From Desulfamplus sp. (GTDB lineage: Bacteria > Desulfobacterota > Desulfobacteria > Desulfobacterales > Desulfobacteraceae), in contig JADGBE010000006.1 of assembly GCA_015231615.1 (NCBI GenBank), positions 1 through 64,000 of the forward strand: a DNA stretch of 64,000 nucleotides, written 5' to 3'. Below, one piece after another: positions 28,149-36,351 of the stretch. Position numbers and translations under genes: made by a program. The stretch's first letter is position 1, and every line of letters begins with the position of its first letter. Below the pieces are notes generated by a model, which was not told where the DNA came from, searched no databases, and saw only the letters and a program-made list of their open reading frames with translations.

Positions 28149-29435
28149 ATGAAGGAAGCTGTAATTGTAAGTGGTGTAAGAACACCTGTAGGGGCTTTTG
28201 GAGGCTCTTTAAAAAGTCTTTCTGTTGTTGAGCTTGGCACTGTTGTAATGAAAAATGTACTTAAGCGAGCTGGCTTAAGACCTGTAGCAGATGATAAAGT
28301 TAAATCTTACGGACCAGATTCTCTTAAAGATCAAGATATAATTGCTCTTGAGAAAAAGGGTTATGATTATGATGACTCTTTGACACCTATTCATATTGAT
28401 GAAGTTATTATGGGTAATGTGCTTCAAGCTGGTCAAGGTCAGAACACTGCTCGTCAAGCAATGATTGCTGCTGGTATCTCACGCTACACTACAGCATTTA
28501 CGGTAAACAAAATATGTGGTTCGGGTCTTAAAGCCATTGCACTTGCGGCTCAAGCAATCAAGGCTGGGGATGCTGATGTTGTGCTTGCTGGTGGTCAAGA
28601 GAGTATGAGTAATGCTCCTATGGCTCTTCTTAAGGCAAGATGGGGACATCGTATGGAGCTAACTGGTGTTGGAGACATTCATGATCTGATGGTTTATGAT
28701 GGTCTTTATGAGATTTTCTACGGCTACCACATGGGTTTAACTGCTGAAAATATTGTTGAAAAATATGGCATTACCCGTCAAGAGCAAGATGCGCTTGCAC
28801 TTTTGAGCCATAATCGTGCTTTTAAAGCTGTTAATGATGGCACATTTGCACAAGAAATTATCCCCATAACAATTCCTTCTAAGAAAAAAGATATTGTTGT
28901 TGATAAAGATGAGCGTCCAATGGAGACAAGTATGGAGCTTCTTTCTAAAATGAAGCCAGCATTTAAAAAAGATGGCAGTGTAACCGCTGGGAATGCCTCT
29001 GGTATCAATGATGGTGCTGCTGCTGTGCTTCTTATGAGTGAAGAGAAAGCTGATTCTTTAGGGCTTGAAAAACTTGCCAGAATTAAAACTTTTGCATCAG
29101 GTGGGCTTGATCCTGCATATATGGGGCTTGGTCCTGTTCCAGCAGTTAAAATGGCTCTTGAACGTTCCAAAATGGCAATTAAAGATATTGATCTTATTGA
29201 ACTTAATGAGGCTTTTGCGGCTCAGGCAATTGGGTGTATTCGTGAACTTGGACTTGATGTTGAAAAACCAAATGAACTTGGAAGCGGTATCTCTATTGGA
29301 CATCCAATTGGCTGCACAGGTGCAAGACAGATGGTTACAGCAATCAATCAGATGAAGAGAAAAGGCTATTCATCTGGTCTTATATCCATGTGTATCGGCG
29401 GTGGCATGGGTATGGCAATGATCATTGAAAGATAG
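28149..29435 (+). CDS. Acetyl-CoA C-acetyltransferase (thiolase)
   Basis: 428 residues. Acyl-accepting Cys123 lies in NKICGSGLKA. His is in NEAFAAQA, and GHPIGCTGARQM carries the second Cys region. It condenses two acetyl-CoA or cleaves acetoacetyl-CoA. Cys is usually near residue 89; here an additional ~34 residues (about 44-77, charged and Tyr-rich, from VADDKV to DSLTPI) sit in the N-terminal core before DEVIMGNVLQAG. AGAAGGAGA lies just upstream of ATG. No other beta-oxidation gene is adjacent. Confidence 0.93.
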   Translation: MKEAVIVSGVRTPVGAFGGSLKSLSVVELGTVVMKNVLKRAGLRPVADDKVKSYGPDSLKDQDIIALEKKGYDYDDSLTPIHIDEVIMGNVLQAGQGQNTARQAMIAAGISRYTTAFTVNKICGSGLKAIALAAQAIKAGDADVVLAGGQESMSNAPMALLKARWGHRMELTGVGDIHDLMVYDGLYEIFYGYHMGLTAENIVEKYGITRQEQDALALLSHNRAFKAVNDGTFAQEIIPITIPSKKKDIVVDKDERPMETSMELLSKMKPAFKKDGSVTAGNASGINDGAAAVLLMSEEKADSLGLEKLARIKTFASGGLDPAYMGLGPVPAVKMALERSKMAIKDIDLIELNEAFAAQAIGCIRELGLDVEKPNELGSGISIGHPIGCTGARQMVTAINQMKRKGYSSGLISMCIGGGMGMAMIIER

Positions 29436-29482
29436 TTTTTTTAGGGGGCAAAACGCAAAAAAACTCTGAAAGGAATTACGCT

Positions 29483-29734
29483 ATGAAAAAATCATCGGCA
29501 ACATTATCGCAAGTAAGAGATCGTCTGCAAAATCTTGAGGAGCAGGTCAGGCTGATGGATAAAAAACTTCAATTTCAGTCAGGGCTTCCTCATTTCGAGT
29601 TTGTGATTGAGTCAGAAGGAGAGGAACTTTGGTCAGGGATGGATTTGTTGAACCGCTATCCTCAAATTTTTCAAAAATATCCAGACAGAGAACTGGTAAT
29701 CAGCTGGCGATCATCTCCTGTAACACTGATATGA
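29483..29734 (+). CDS. Small coiled-coil protein preceding a retropepsin-like gene
   Basis: 83 residues. The first ~30 form a charged amphipathic helix (LSQVRDRLQNLEEQVRLMDKKL). A compact segment follows with LPHFEFVIESEGEELWSG and YPDRELVISWRSSP. AAAGGAATTA precedes ATG. The stop overlaps the protease ATG (ATGA). I do not recognise the family. By analogy with other tightly coupled small genes it could be a partner or substrate of the protease; this is inference. Confidence 0.6.
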   Translation: MKKSSATLSQVRDRLQNLEEQVRLMDKKLQFQSGLPHFEFVIESEGEELWSGMDLLNRYPQIFQKYPDRELVISWRSSPVTLI

Positions 29735-30162
29735 CAATGACAACAAAAATGATATTTTCCTGCATTGAACAGGAGCATCATCTTTTTGGAAAGATAAACC
29801 GTCCGGTAATTAAACTGGCGGTCTATTCAGTAAGATTCGGACGATGGCTGGAAATCGGAAAGGTTTTAGCAGATACGGGGGCGGATATATCTGTTATTCC
29901 GCTGCCGATGGGACAGATTTTGATACATGATATTGAAAAGGGTATTCCGATGTATGTGGGCGGTATTCTATCTTCGTCTGCAACTATCAATGCTTTTGTT
30001 CACCGAATAAAAGTCCGAATCGGAGATTGCACTTTTGAAATGCCTGTAGCTGTTTCTGTATCATCGGTTATCCCACCGATATTGGGCAGACAAGAAGCAC
30101 TTGATCGATTCAGCGTAAATTTCATTTACGGGAAAGAACTTACGTTTGAAATAAATATTTAA
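29731..30162 (+). CDS. Retropepsin-like aspartic protease
   Basis: 143 residues with a single-lobe aspartic protease fold: active-site LADTGADIS (D48), a flap-like region, and the hydrophobic-hydrophobic-Gly pair in PPILGRQEALDRF. Such single-lobe proteins act as homodimers. No signal peptide or membrane helix is visible, so it is probably cytoplasmic. The frame is open upstream to 29629 but ATG at 29731, overlapping the previous stop, is preferred. Substrate unknown. It is likely co-expressed with the 83-residue protein and perhaps the small membrane protein downstream. Confidence 0.85.
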   Translation: MTMTTKMIFSCIEQEHHLFGKINRPVIKLAVYSVRFGRWLEIGKVLADTGADISVIPLPMGQILIHDIEKGIPMYVGGILSSSATINAFVHRIKVRIGDCTFEMPVAVSVSSVIPPILGRQEALDRFSVNFIYGKELTFEINI

Positions 30163-30247
30163 TTATATTGAGATAAACTAAACAGACGGTCAGCAGATAG
30201 CTCTATCGGCTATCGCTACTTGTTGTTATCAATGAGGATAATTTATT

Positions 30248-30403
30248 ATGGATATAAGCAGAAAACTTGGAATTATGATATTTAGTGCGGTGCCTGCAAT
30301 TATTGGCGGAGGTATTGTGTATCACTTTTTTGGCAGTTTTACACAGGTGATCATTTACGAGATCATTCTTTTGCTTGCTGCATTAGGATGTATTAGTCGA
30401 TAG
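30248..30403 (+). CDS. 51-residue membrane protein
   Basis: A short protein starting MDISRKLGIMIFSAVPAII, with two hydrophobic segments (about 8-27 and 33-48). GAGGAT precedes ATG at a normal distance. It lies 85 bp downstream of the retropepsin-like gene on the same strand. No family is recognised. Because it is short, coding status is supported mainly by the ribosome-binding site and the membrane-like composition. Confidence 0.5.
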   Translation: MDISRKLGIMIFSAVPAIIGGGIVYHFFGSFTQVIIYEIILLLAALGCISR

Positions 30404-30410
30404 TTTTTAT

Positions 30411-30464
30411 GTCGCAATCTCCATGAAATCAAGATAATTAAGTTAAGATAGCGTGGATTGAAAC
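30411..30464 (+). repeat. CRISPR-repeat-like remnant (type I-C-like ends)
   Basis: The segment starts GTCGCAATCT and ends AGATAGCGTGGATTGAAAC. Both ends look like those of type I-C repeats (GTCGC...GCGTGGATTGAAAC), and CGCAATCT can pair with AGATAGCG with one mismatch. The middle is ~25 bases instead of a short loop, and no second copy or spacer is present, so it is not an array. It may be a decayed repeat or chance similarity. Confidence 0.4.
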
Positions 30465-30484
30465 AAAAAAATAAACATAAAATT

Positions 30485-30521
30485 AAAAAACTCCTTCCGT
30501 AAAAAGCAGAAGGAGTTTTTT
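30485..30521 (+). terminator. Intrinsic terminator upstream of gyrA
   Basis: A 13-bp stem (AAAAAACTCCTTC / GAAGGAGTTTTTT) with an 11-base loop and flanking A and T runs. It could act on both strands. It separates the small-gene region from gyrA. Confidence 0.85.
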
Positions 30522-30585
30522 AATTTTGCCTGATACACCTTTTGTGATGATAAACCACCATTTTGCGAATAATAAAGGAATGTTA

Positions 30586-33270
30586 ATGATAGAAGAGAAG
30601 AACGTTACAAGTATTGAGAAAGAGATGACACACTCCTATCTTGAGTATGCCATGAGTGTTATAATAGGCAGAGCATTGCCTGATGTCAGAGATGGATTAA
30701 AGCCAGTGCATAGAAGAGTGCTTTTTGCAATGAGGCAGTTAAGAAATGATTGGAACAAGCCCTATAAAAAATCTGCCCGTGTGGTTGGTGATGTAATTGG
30801 TAAATATCACCCGCATGGAGACACAGCAGTCTATGATACTATTGTCCGTATGGCCCAGAATTTCTCATTACGTTATACCCTTGTTGATGGTCAAGGTAAC
30901 TTTGGTTCAGTTGATGGCGACTCTCCAGCAGCCATGAGGTACACAGAGATAAGAATGAGAAAACTTGCTCATCTTATGCTCTCTGATATTGAGAAAGAGA
31001 CTGTTGATTGGATTCCAAATTATGATGAAACTTTAGAAGAGCCATCAGTATTTCCGACTAAATTTCCAGCGTTATTAGTGAACGGCTCTTCTGGTATTGC
31101 AGTTGGAATGACAACCAATATTCCACCTCATAATCTTGGTGAGGTTTGTGATGGTATCATTGCCCTTCTTGATAATCCTGTAATGGATGTTCTTGACCTT
31201 ATGACTTATATTCCAGGTCCTGATTTTCCAACATCAGGAATAATTCATGGCAAAAAGGGAATTTATGATGCTTACACAACTGGTCGTGGAGTTATCACAA
31301 TAAGGGCAAAAATGGAAGTTGAGCTAAACAACAAAACGCAAAGAGAGACTATTGTTGTTACAGAGCTTCCATATCAGGTAAATAAGGCAAGATTAGTTGA
31401 AAAGATTGACGAGCTGATGCGTGAAAAGGTGATTGAAGGGGCAGCTTATGTCCGTGATGAATCTGATCGTGATGGGATGCGAATTGCCATTGGGTTAAAA
31501 AAAGATCAGATTGCAGACGTTGTTATAAATCAGCTTTATAAACATACGTATATGCAGTCAAGTTTTGGAATTATCTTTCTTGCTGTAATCAATAAACGTC
31601 CTCAACTTTTTAACATAAAGCAGATTCTTGAGCAGTTTATTAACCACAGAAAAGATGTAATCAGAAAAAGAACAATATTTGATCTTAGAAAGGCTGAAGA
31701 GCGGGCACATATTTTAGAGGGGCTTAAAAAAGCATTAGAACATTTAGATGCAGTGGTGGCTTTAATTAGAGGATCAAGATCGCCTGAAGATGCAAAAGTT
31801 AGATTAATGAGATTTGACCCTGATAACTTAAATAGTTCAAATAGCTCAGATAATTTTGATAGGTTAAATTATCCATTTGCTTTTTCAGAGTTTCAGGCTC
31901 AGGCGATTTTAGAGATGAGATTGCAGAGATTAACAGGGCTTGAGAGAGATAAAATTGAGGAAGAGTATCTCGCTCTCTTAAAAGACATTAATTGGTTTAA
32001 AGAAATTATCTCAAGTGATGAGGTTGTTAAGGGGATCATCAAAGATGAGATTTCTGAAATGAGGTCTGAATTTACAGACCCAAGACGCACTGAAATTGTT
32101 GAACATTCAGGCGATATTAATATTGAAGACCTCATTGCCCAAGAGGATATGGTAGTTACAATCTCAAGAACAGGATACATTAAACGAAATCCTATCACCC
32201 TTTATGAGATTCAGCGGCGTGGCGGTAAGGGTAAAACTGCAATGGGAACAAAAGAAGATGATTTTGTGGAGCATCTTTTTGTTGCATCAACTCATCATAC
32301 ATTTTTGTTTATTACCAATTTTGGCAAGGTTTATCAAAAAAAGGTTTATGATATTCCTATGGCAGGGCGTACCAGCCTTGGTAAAGCCATTGTGAATCTC
32401 CTCAATTTTGATGAAGGTGAGAAACTTGCAACAGTTCTGACAGTTCCCCAATTTGAAGAGGGAAAATATGTTATTATGGCAACCCAAAAAGGTCTTGTTA
32501 AAAAAACTAATCTTATGTCATATTCAAGACCCCGCTCAGATGGATTGATTGGTATAAAGTTGGTAGAGGGTGATGAACTTATTTCGGCACGCATAACTGA
32601 CGGAACTATGGATATTTTTCTTGGCTCAAAAGGTGGAAAAGTTATCCGTTTTAGTGAAGAGGAAGTCCGTTCAGTTGGAAGAGGCTCTATGGGCGTTATT
32701 GGTATGAGAATAAAGGAGAGCGATAAGGTCGTTGGAATGGAGGCATTAAGCCATGGTCAAACTCTTTTAACTGTTACTGAAAATGGCTACGGAAAACGCA
32801 CTAAAATTGAAGAATACAACAGTCAAGCTCGAGGTGGACAGGGCGTTTTTTCAATCAAAACATCACAACGAAACGGTATGATGGTCTCTTTGCTTCTTGT
32901 TGAAGAGAGTGATGAGCTAATGCTTGTTACAGATAAAGGCAAACTTATCAGAATTCATGTTGGAGGAATTTCAACAATAAGTAGAGCTACACAAGGTGTG
33001 CGGCTTATCAATCTCTCTGATGAAGAGAAACTTATAGCAGTGGCTCGGCTTCCAGAAGATGGCACAAATAAGGTTCAAAGATGTTCAGACAGCCAAGAAG
33101 ATTCCGAGCAAGATTTTGAACAAGATTGTATTCAAGAAGATTTAGCGGTTTCAGATGAAGATGATTTAGAAAAAGATTTTGATGATCCAGAAGAGAGCCA
33201 AGATAATGAAGATGAAAGCTATGATGATTTAGACGAAGAAGAAGAAGAGGCAGATGAAACAGATAGCTGA
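30586..33270 (+). CDS. gyrA: DNA gyrase subunit A
   Basis: About 894 residues. The winged-helix region contains HPHGDTAVYD, with Thr at the E. coli Ser83 position and Asp at Asp87. Catalytic Tyr119 is in AAMRYTE. QRRGGKG is the GyrA box, which marks gyrase rather than topoisomerase IV, ahead of the beta-pinwheel domain. ATG at 30586 is chosen because AAAGGA lies 6 bases upstream; the longer frame from 30526 would overlap the terminator. An inserted Asn/Ser-rich stretch (LNSSNSSDNFDRLN) lies in the coiled-coil region. The last ~60 residues are strongly acidic. gyrB is not adjacent. Confidence 0.96.
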   Translation: MIEEKNVTSIEKEMTHSYLEYAMSVIIGRALPDVRDGLKPVHRRVLFAMRQLRNDWNKPYKKSARVVGDVIGKYHPHGDTAVYDTIVRMAQNFSLRYTLVDGQGNFGSVDGDSPAAMRYTEIRMRKLAHLMLSDIEKETVDWIPNYDETLEEPSVFPTKFPALLVNGSSGIAVGMTTNIPPHNLGEVCDGIIALLDNPVMDVLDLMTYIPGPDFPTSGIIHGKKGIYDAYTTGRGVITIRAKMEVELNNKTQRETIVVTELPYQVNKARLVEKIDELMREKVIEGAAYVRDESDRDGMRIAIGLKKDQIADVVINQLYKHTYMQSSFGIIFLAVINKRPQLFNIKQILEQFINHRKDVIRKRTIFDLRKAEERAHILEGLKKALEHLDAVVALIRGSRSPEDAKVRLMRFDPDNLNSSNSSDNFDRLNYPFAFSEFQAQAILEMRLQRLTGLERDKIEEEYLALLKDINWFKEIISSDEVVKGIIKDEISEMRSEFTDPRRTEIVEHSGDINIEDLIAQEDMVVTISRTGYIKRNPITLYEIQRRGGKGKTAMGTKEDDFVEHLFVASTHHTFLFITNFGKVYQKKVYDIPMAGRTSLGKAIVNLLNFDEGEKLATVLTVPQFEEGKYVIMATQKGLVKKTNLMSYSRPRSDGLIGIKLVEGDELISARITDGTMDIFLGSKGGKVIRFSEEEVRSVGRGSMGVIGMRIKESDKVVGMEALSHGQTLLTVTENGYGKRTKIEEYNSQARGGQGVFSIKTSQRNGMMVSLLLVEESDELMLVTDKGKLIRIHVGGISTISRATQGVRLINLSDEEKLIAVARLPEDGTNKVQRCSDSQEDSEQDFEQDCIQEDLAVSDEDDLEKDFDDPEESQDNEDESYDDLDEEEEEADETDS

Positions 33271-33390
33271 AATCTTTAAAAAATCTGATTATGGTTTGTA
33301 TCGGTTTTTTGCGGTTGAAATTGCCACTGAGTAGGGCGGGAATATGAGGCGATGAAATTTATTGCTCAAGGATTCAAAAGGAGAAATGCA

Positions 33391-33636
33391 ATGAAAGCAA
33401 TACAACAGGCTGGATCACATAAAATCAACATTGTGATTGAAAAAGATGAATACGGCTATTACGCTTATTGCCCTGAATTGCAAGGATGTCAGAGTCAAGG
33501 GGATACCTTTGAAGAGATTATGTTAAACATAAGAGAAGCAGTAGAGCTGTATTTAGAAACACTCGATCCTGAAGAATTGACAGAATCATTAAGTAAAGAG
33601 ATTTATACTACCACTTTAGAGGTGGCAATTGCCTAA
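33391..33636 (+). CDS. hicB: HicB-family antitoxin (locus 2)
   Basis: 81 residues with the HicB core (INIVIEKDEYGYYAYCPELQ, GCQSQGDTFEEIMLNIREAV) and a short C-terminal part. The frame is open to 33352, but AAAAGGAGAA lies 6 bases before ATG at 33391. It overlaps the hicA start by 8 bases. It is clearly a different paralogue from the HicB at 456. Expected to neutralise the adjacent toxin. Confidence 0.88.
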   Translation: MKAIQQAGSHKINIVIEKDEYGYYAYCPELQGCQSQGDTFEEIMLNIREAVELYLETLDPEELTESLSKEIYTTTLEVAIA

Positions 33637-33823
33637 ACAACCGAGAATGACTGCTCAGGAAGCGGTTTCAATGCTTATAGAGGCTGGATATAGTTTTATG
33701 CGTAGCAAAGGTAGCCACAGAATTTACATGAAAAATGAGGAGCGTATGGTTATTCCATTCCATGCTGGAAAGATGCTGCATCCTAAAATAGTTAAGCAAG
33801 TTTTGGAAGCTGTAAAAAAATAA
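33629..33823 (+). CDS. hicA: HicA-family mRNA interferase toxin (locus 2)
   Basis: 64 residues. Catalytic His is in SKGSHRIYM, followed by VIPFHAGKMLHPKIVKQVL, the usual HicA ending. TTG at 33629 is the start, supported by GAGGTGG just upstream and by the family's typical beginning (PKQPRMTAQEAVSML). It is one base from radC, so repair-gene transcription may be tied to this module. Confidence 0.88.
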   Translation: MPKQPRMTAQEAVSMLIEAGYSFMRSKGSHRIYMKNEERMVIPFHAGKMLHPKIVKQVLEAVKK

Positions 33824-33824
33824 A

Positions 33825-34562
33825 ATGGAAGAGAAAGATAACGAACTTACAACCAAAGACGACACCAAACAAGGACACCGAAAACGCCTACGCGAAAAGT
33901 TTTTTCAAAACGGACTTGGCGGATTTTTAGATTACGAGGTGATTGAGCTGCTTCTTACCCTTAACACCCCGCGTAAAGATTGCAAGTCAACTGCCAAAGA
34001 GCTAATAAGCAAATTTAAGACACTGCAAGGTGTATTTGAGGCAAATCCAGAGGAGCTTTCACGCGTAAACGGTGTTGGCGAGGCAAATATATTTGGATTA
34101 AAGCTAATCAAAGAGGTTGCAGACAGATACCTTCAAAAAAAGGTTACTGGTCGAGATGTTATAACCAACTCAACTGATCTTATCCACTATCTAAAAAATG
34201 CAATTGGTCAGAGAACAAAAGAGGTCTTTGCTGGGGTCTTTCTTGATGCAAAAAATAGAGTCAATGCCCTTGAGATTCTATTTCAAGGCACTTTAACCAT
34301 GAGTTCAGTTTATCCACGAGAGGTTATTATCAAGGCTCTTGAGCATCGGGCAGCCTCTGTTATTTTTGCCCACAACCACCCTTCAGGAGATTTTTCTCCA
34401 TCTCCTGAAGATATTGCAATAACAAGGCGATTAGTTTTTGCTTGTCGTCATGTTGGAATTACTGTGCATGAGCATGTAATTACTGGCGATGCTGGTTATT
34501 ATAGTTTTGCAGATCATGGCTATATTGCTGAATTTAACAGGGAGTTTGAAAAAAATGGCTGA
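33825..34562 (+). CDS. radC: RadC-family JAB/MPN-domain protein
   Basis: 245 residues. The N-terminal helix-hairpin-helix region (GVFEANPEELSRVNGVGEANIFGLKLIKE) precedes the JAMM metal site: FAHNHPSGDFSPSPEDI plus upstream Glu. The family was named for DNA repair, but its true role is uncertain. Metal-dependent hydrolase chemistry is inferred from the motif. It follows hicA by a single base and overlaps the next gene by 8 bases, so it seems co-translated with an uncharacterised Cys-containing protein. Confidence 0.9.
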   Translation: MEEKDNELTTKDDTKQGHRKRLREKFFQNGLGGFLDYEVIELLLTLNTPRKDCKSTAKELISKFKTLQGVFEANPEELSRVNGVGEANIFGLKLIKEVADRYLQKKVTGRDVITNSTDLIHYLKNAIGQRTKEVFAGVFLDAKNRVNALEILFQGTLTMSSVYPREVIIKALEHRAASVIFAHNHPSGDFSPSPEDIAITRRLVFACRHVGITVHEHVITGDAGYYSFADHGYIAEFNREFEKNG

Positions 34563-34893
34563 TCAAGATGAACAAAATCAATCTGATAAATCTGAACATT
34601 GCATAAACAATGGTGTTCCTAATGGTTATATCCCTGACTGTTTTGGTAATCTTGAAATTGTCTTTCCAATGGGCAGCAGAGGATTGAGAGAGACTCCTGA
34701 TAACTGTATGTATCTTTGTGCCTATAAAACTGCCTGTCTTAAAAAGGCAATGTCAGGCTCAAAGGGAATAGATGTTAAAGAAGAGATACTTGAGCGTGGA
34801 GAGAAAGCAGGAGTTATTGGTTTCTTTGAGAGATGGTCAAAGAAAAAGGCTCTTAGTAGAGAAAAAGAACAAGTAAATAATTTAAAATTGTAA
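34555..34893 (+). CDS. Uncharacterised Cys-containing protein coupled to radC
   Basis: 112 residues from ATG 34555, with GGAG about 10 bases upstream. A polar N-terminus leads to DCFGNLEIVFPMGSRGLRET and a Cys group CMYLCAYKTACLKKAM, then a charged helical tail. The FGN-EIVFPMG and C-x-x-x-C...C pattern suggests metal binding, such as a small iron-sulfur or zinc site. I recall similar unannotated proteins in Desulfobacterota but no function. Overlap with radC by 8 bases suggests linked expression. Confidence 0.7.
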   Translation: MADQDEQNQSDKSEHCINNGVPNGYIPDCFGNLEIVFPMGSRGLRETPDNCMYLCAYKTACLKKAMSGSKGIDVKEEILERGEKAGVIGFFERWSKKKALSREKEQVNNLKL

Positions 34894-34900
34894 ATGATAA

Positions 34901-34939
34901 AATGATTGTATGGCGATAATAGTTCCACATACAATCATT
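34901..34939 (+). promoter_or_regulatory. Inverted repeat upstream of pgk
   Basis: A perfect 12-bp stem (AATGATTGTATG / CATACAATCATT) with a 15-base loop lies 8 bases after the preceding stop and 48 before pgk. There is no T-run after it, so a regulator-binding site or mRNA-leader hairpin is as likely as a terminator. Confidence 0.5.
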
Positions 34940-34986
34940 GATGGGTTGGAATTCCTGAATAATAAAACATAATCGGAGGTTAAAAC

Positions 34987-36231
34987 ATGAAATCAGTAAA
35001 AGATATTAAGGTTTCAGCAAAACGAGTAATGGTGCGTGTAGATTATAACCTTCCAATGGACGAGAACTTAAATATAACTGATGACAATAGAATAAGAGAA
35101 ACTCTGCCTTTAATTAATTATCTTCTTGAGAACAATGCAAAAATTATTCTTATATCTCACATGGGACGCCCTAAAGGTAAGGTTGTGCCAGCGTTATCTT
35201 TAAAACCCGCTGCAACACGTTTATCTGAACTTCTTTTAAAGAGGAATGCCAAGGTTGAAGGAGATGTTAAGATGCAAACCGTTAATTTTATCTCTGATTG
35301 TATAGGTGGTGAAGTTGAGAAAAAAGTATCTGAGTTAAAAGATGGTGAAATTTTGCTCCTTGAAAATCTAAGATTCCATGAAGGAGAAAAAACTTCTGAT
35401 CCTGATTTTGTAAAACAATTAGCTTCTCTTTGCGATGTATATGTAAATGATGCTTTTGCAGTCTCACACAGAAAAGAGGCATCTGTAACCGCACTTCCTA
35501 TGATGGTTAAAGAGTCAGTTGCTGGTTTTTTACTTGAAAAAGAGCTTCAATGCTATAGTGATGCAATCAAAAACCCAGTAAGACCTCTTGTTGCGATAAT
35601 TGGCGGTGCTAAAGTATCAAGTAAACTTGCAGCCCTTCAAAATATGCTAAATTGCGTTGATACCCTTATAATTGGGGGGGCAATGGCAAACACTTTTCTG
35701 AAAAGTCAGGGCATTGATGTTGGTGCATCTATGGTTGAAGAGGAACTTGTTGAGACTGCTTCAAAAATTATCAAAGAGGCTAAAGAAAAAGGGGTTAGAT
35801 TGCAATTACCAATTGACCTTGTTTTTGCTTCAAAATTTGATAAAGATGCGGAAAAGATGACCATTGATATTGGCGGTAAGGACGATTCGCAAACCACCCC
35901 TACCGAAGGGTGGATGGCATTGGATATAGGCGAAAAAAGTGCTAAAATGTTTGCTGATCTGATTGCTGGGGCAAAGACAATTGTTTGGAATGGTCCTATG
36001 GGTGTTTTTGAGATGGAAAGATTTTGTAACGGAACAAGGGCAATAAGTAAAACAATTGCAGAATCTGGAGCATTTTCTGTTGTTGGTGGTGGAGACACAG
36101 GGCTTGCGGCTAAAGTGTGTGGCGTTGAAAATAAGGTAAGCTACATCTCAACTGGTGGGGGGGCGTTTCTACATTTAATGGAAGGAAAGGAGCTTCCTGC
36201 TGTCGTGGCTCTTGAGAACGGTAAATTTTAA
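34987..36231 (+). CDS. pgk: Phosphoglycerate kinase
   Basis: 414 residues covering both lobes: VRVDYNLPMDENLNITDDNRI, ISHMGRPKGK, LLLENLRFHEGE, NDAFAVSHRKEAS, IGGAKVSSKL, NGPMGVFEMERF and the C-terminal GGGDTGLAAK...STGGGAFLHLMEGKELP. It interconverts 1,3-bisphosphoglycerate and 3-phosphoglycerate with ATP. CGGAGG lies upstream of ATG. A small palindrome in the coding sequence (35894-35913, CCACCC/GGGTGG) falls in a variable loop before EGWMALDIG. It stands alone without gap or tpiA. Confidence 0.97.
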   Translation: MKSVKDIKVSAKRVMVRVDYNLPMDENLNITDDNRIRETLPLINYLLENNAKIILISHMGRPKGKVVPALSLKPAATRLSELLLKRNAKVEGDVKMQTVNFISDCIGGEVEKKVSELKDGEILLLENLRFHEGEKTSDPDFVKQLASLCDVYVNDAFAVSHRKEASVTALPMMVKESVAGFLLEKELQCYSDAIKNPVRPLVAIIGGAKVSSKLAALQNMLNCVDTLIIGGAMANTFLKSQGIDVGASMVEEELVETASKIIKEAKEKGVRLQLPIDLVFASKFDKDAEKMTIDIGGKDDSQTTPTEGWMALDIGEKSAKMFADLIAGAKTIVWNGPMGVFEMERFCNGTRAISKTIAESGAFSVVGGGDTGLAAKVCGVENKVSYISTGGGAFLHLMEGKELPAVVALENGKF

Positions 36232-36290
36232 CTGTCAATATAAACAAATAGTTAATGACAAAGCTGCTAAATGCTATTGAATCAAGAAAG

Positions 36291-36319
36291 ATTTGACAAC
36301 TTTTAAAAAGTTGTCAAAT
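36291..36319. terminator. Bidirectional terminator between pgk and the acetyltransferase gene
   Basis: A perfect 12-bp stem (ATTTGACAACTT / AAGTTGTCAAAT) with a 5-base loop. It is nearly the same sequence as the hairpin at 5550-5580. Confidence 0.7.
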
Positions 36320-36351
36320 TCGTATTTACACCAATTATATTTTCACCCAAA

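Noticed and set aside
30411-30464. A CRISPR array
   Set aside because: Only one degenerate repeat-like sequence is present, with no second copy, spacers or cas genes in the window.
30526-30585. Upstream TTG start for gyrA
   Set aside because: It lies immediately after the terminator stem and lacks a ribosome-binding site, whereas AAAGGA is well placed for ATG 30586.
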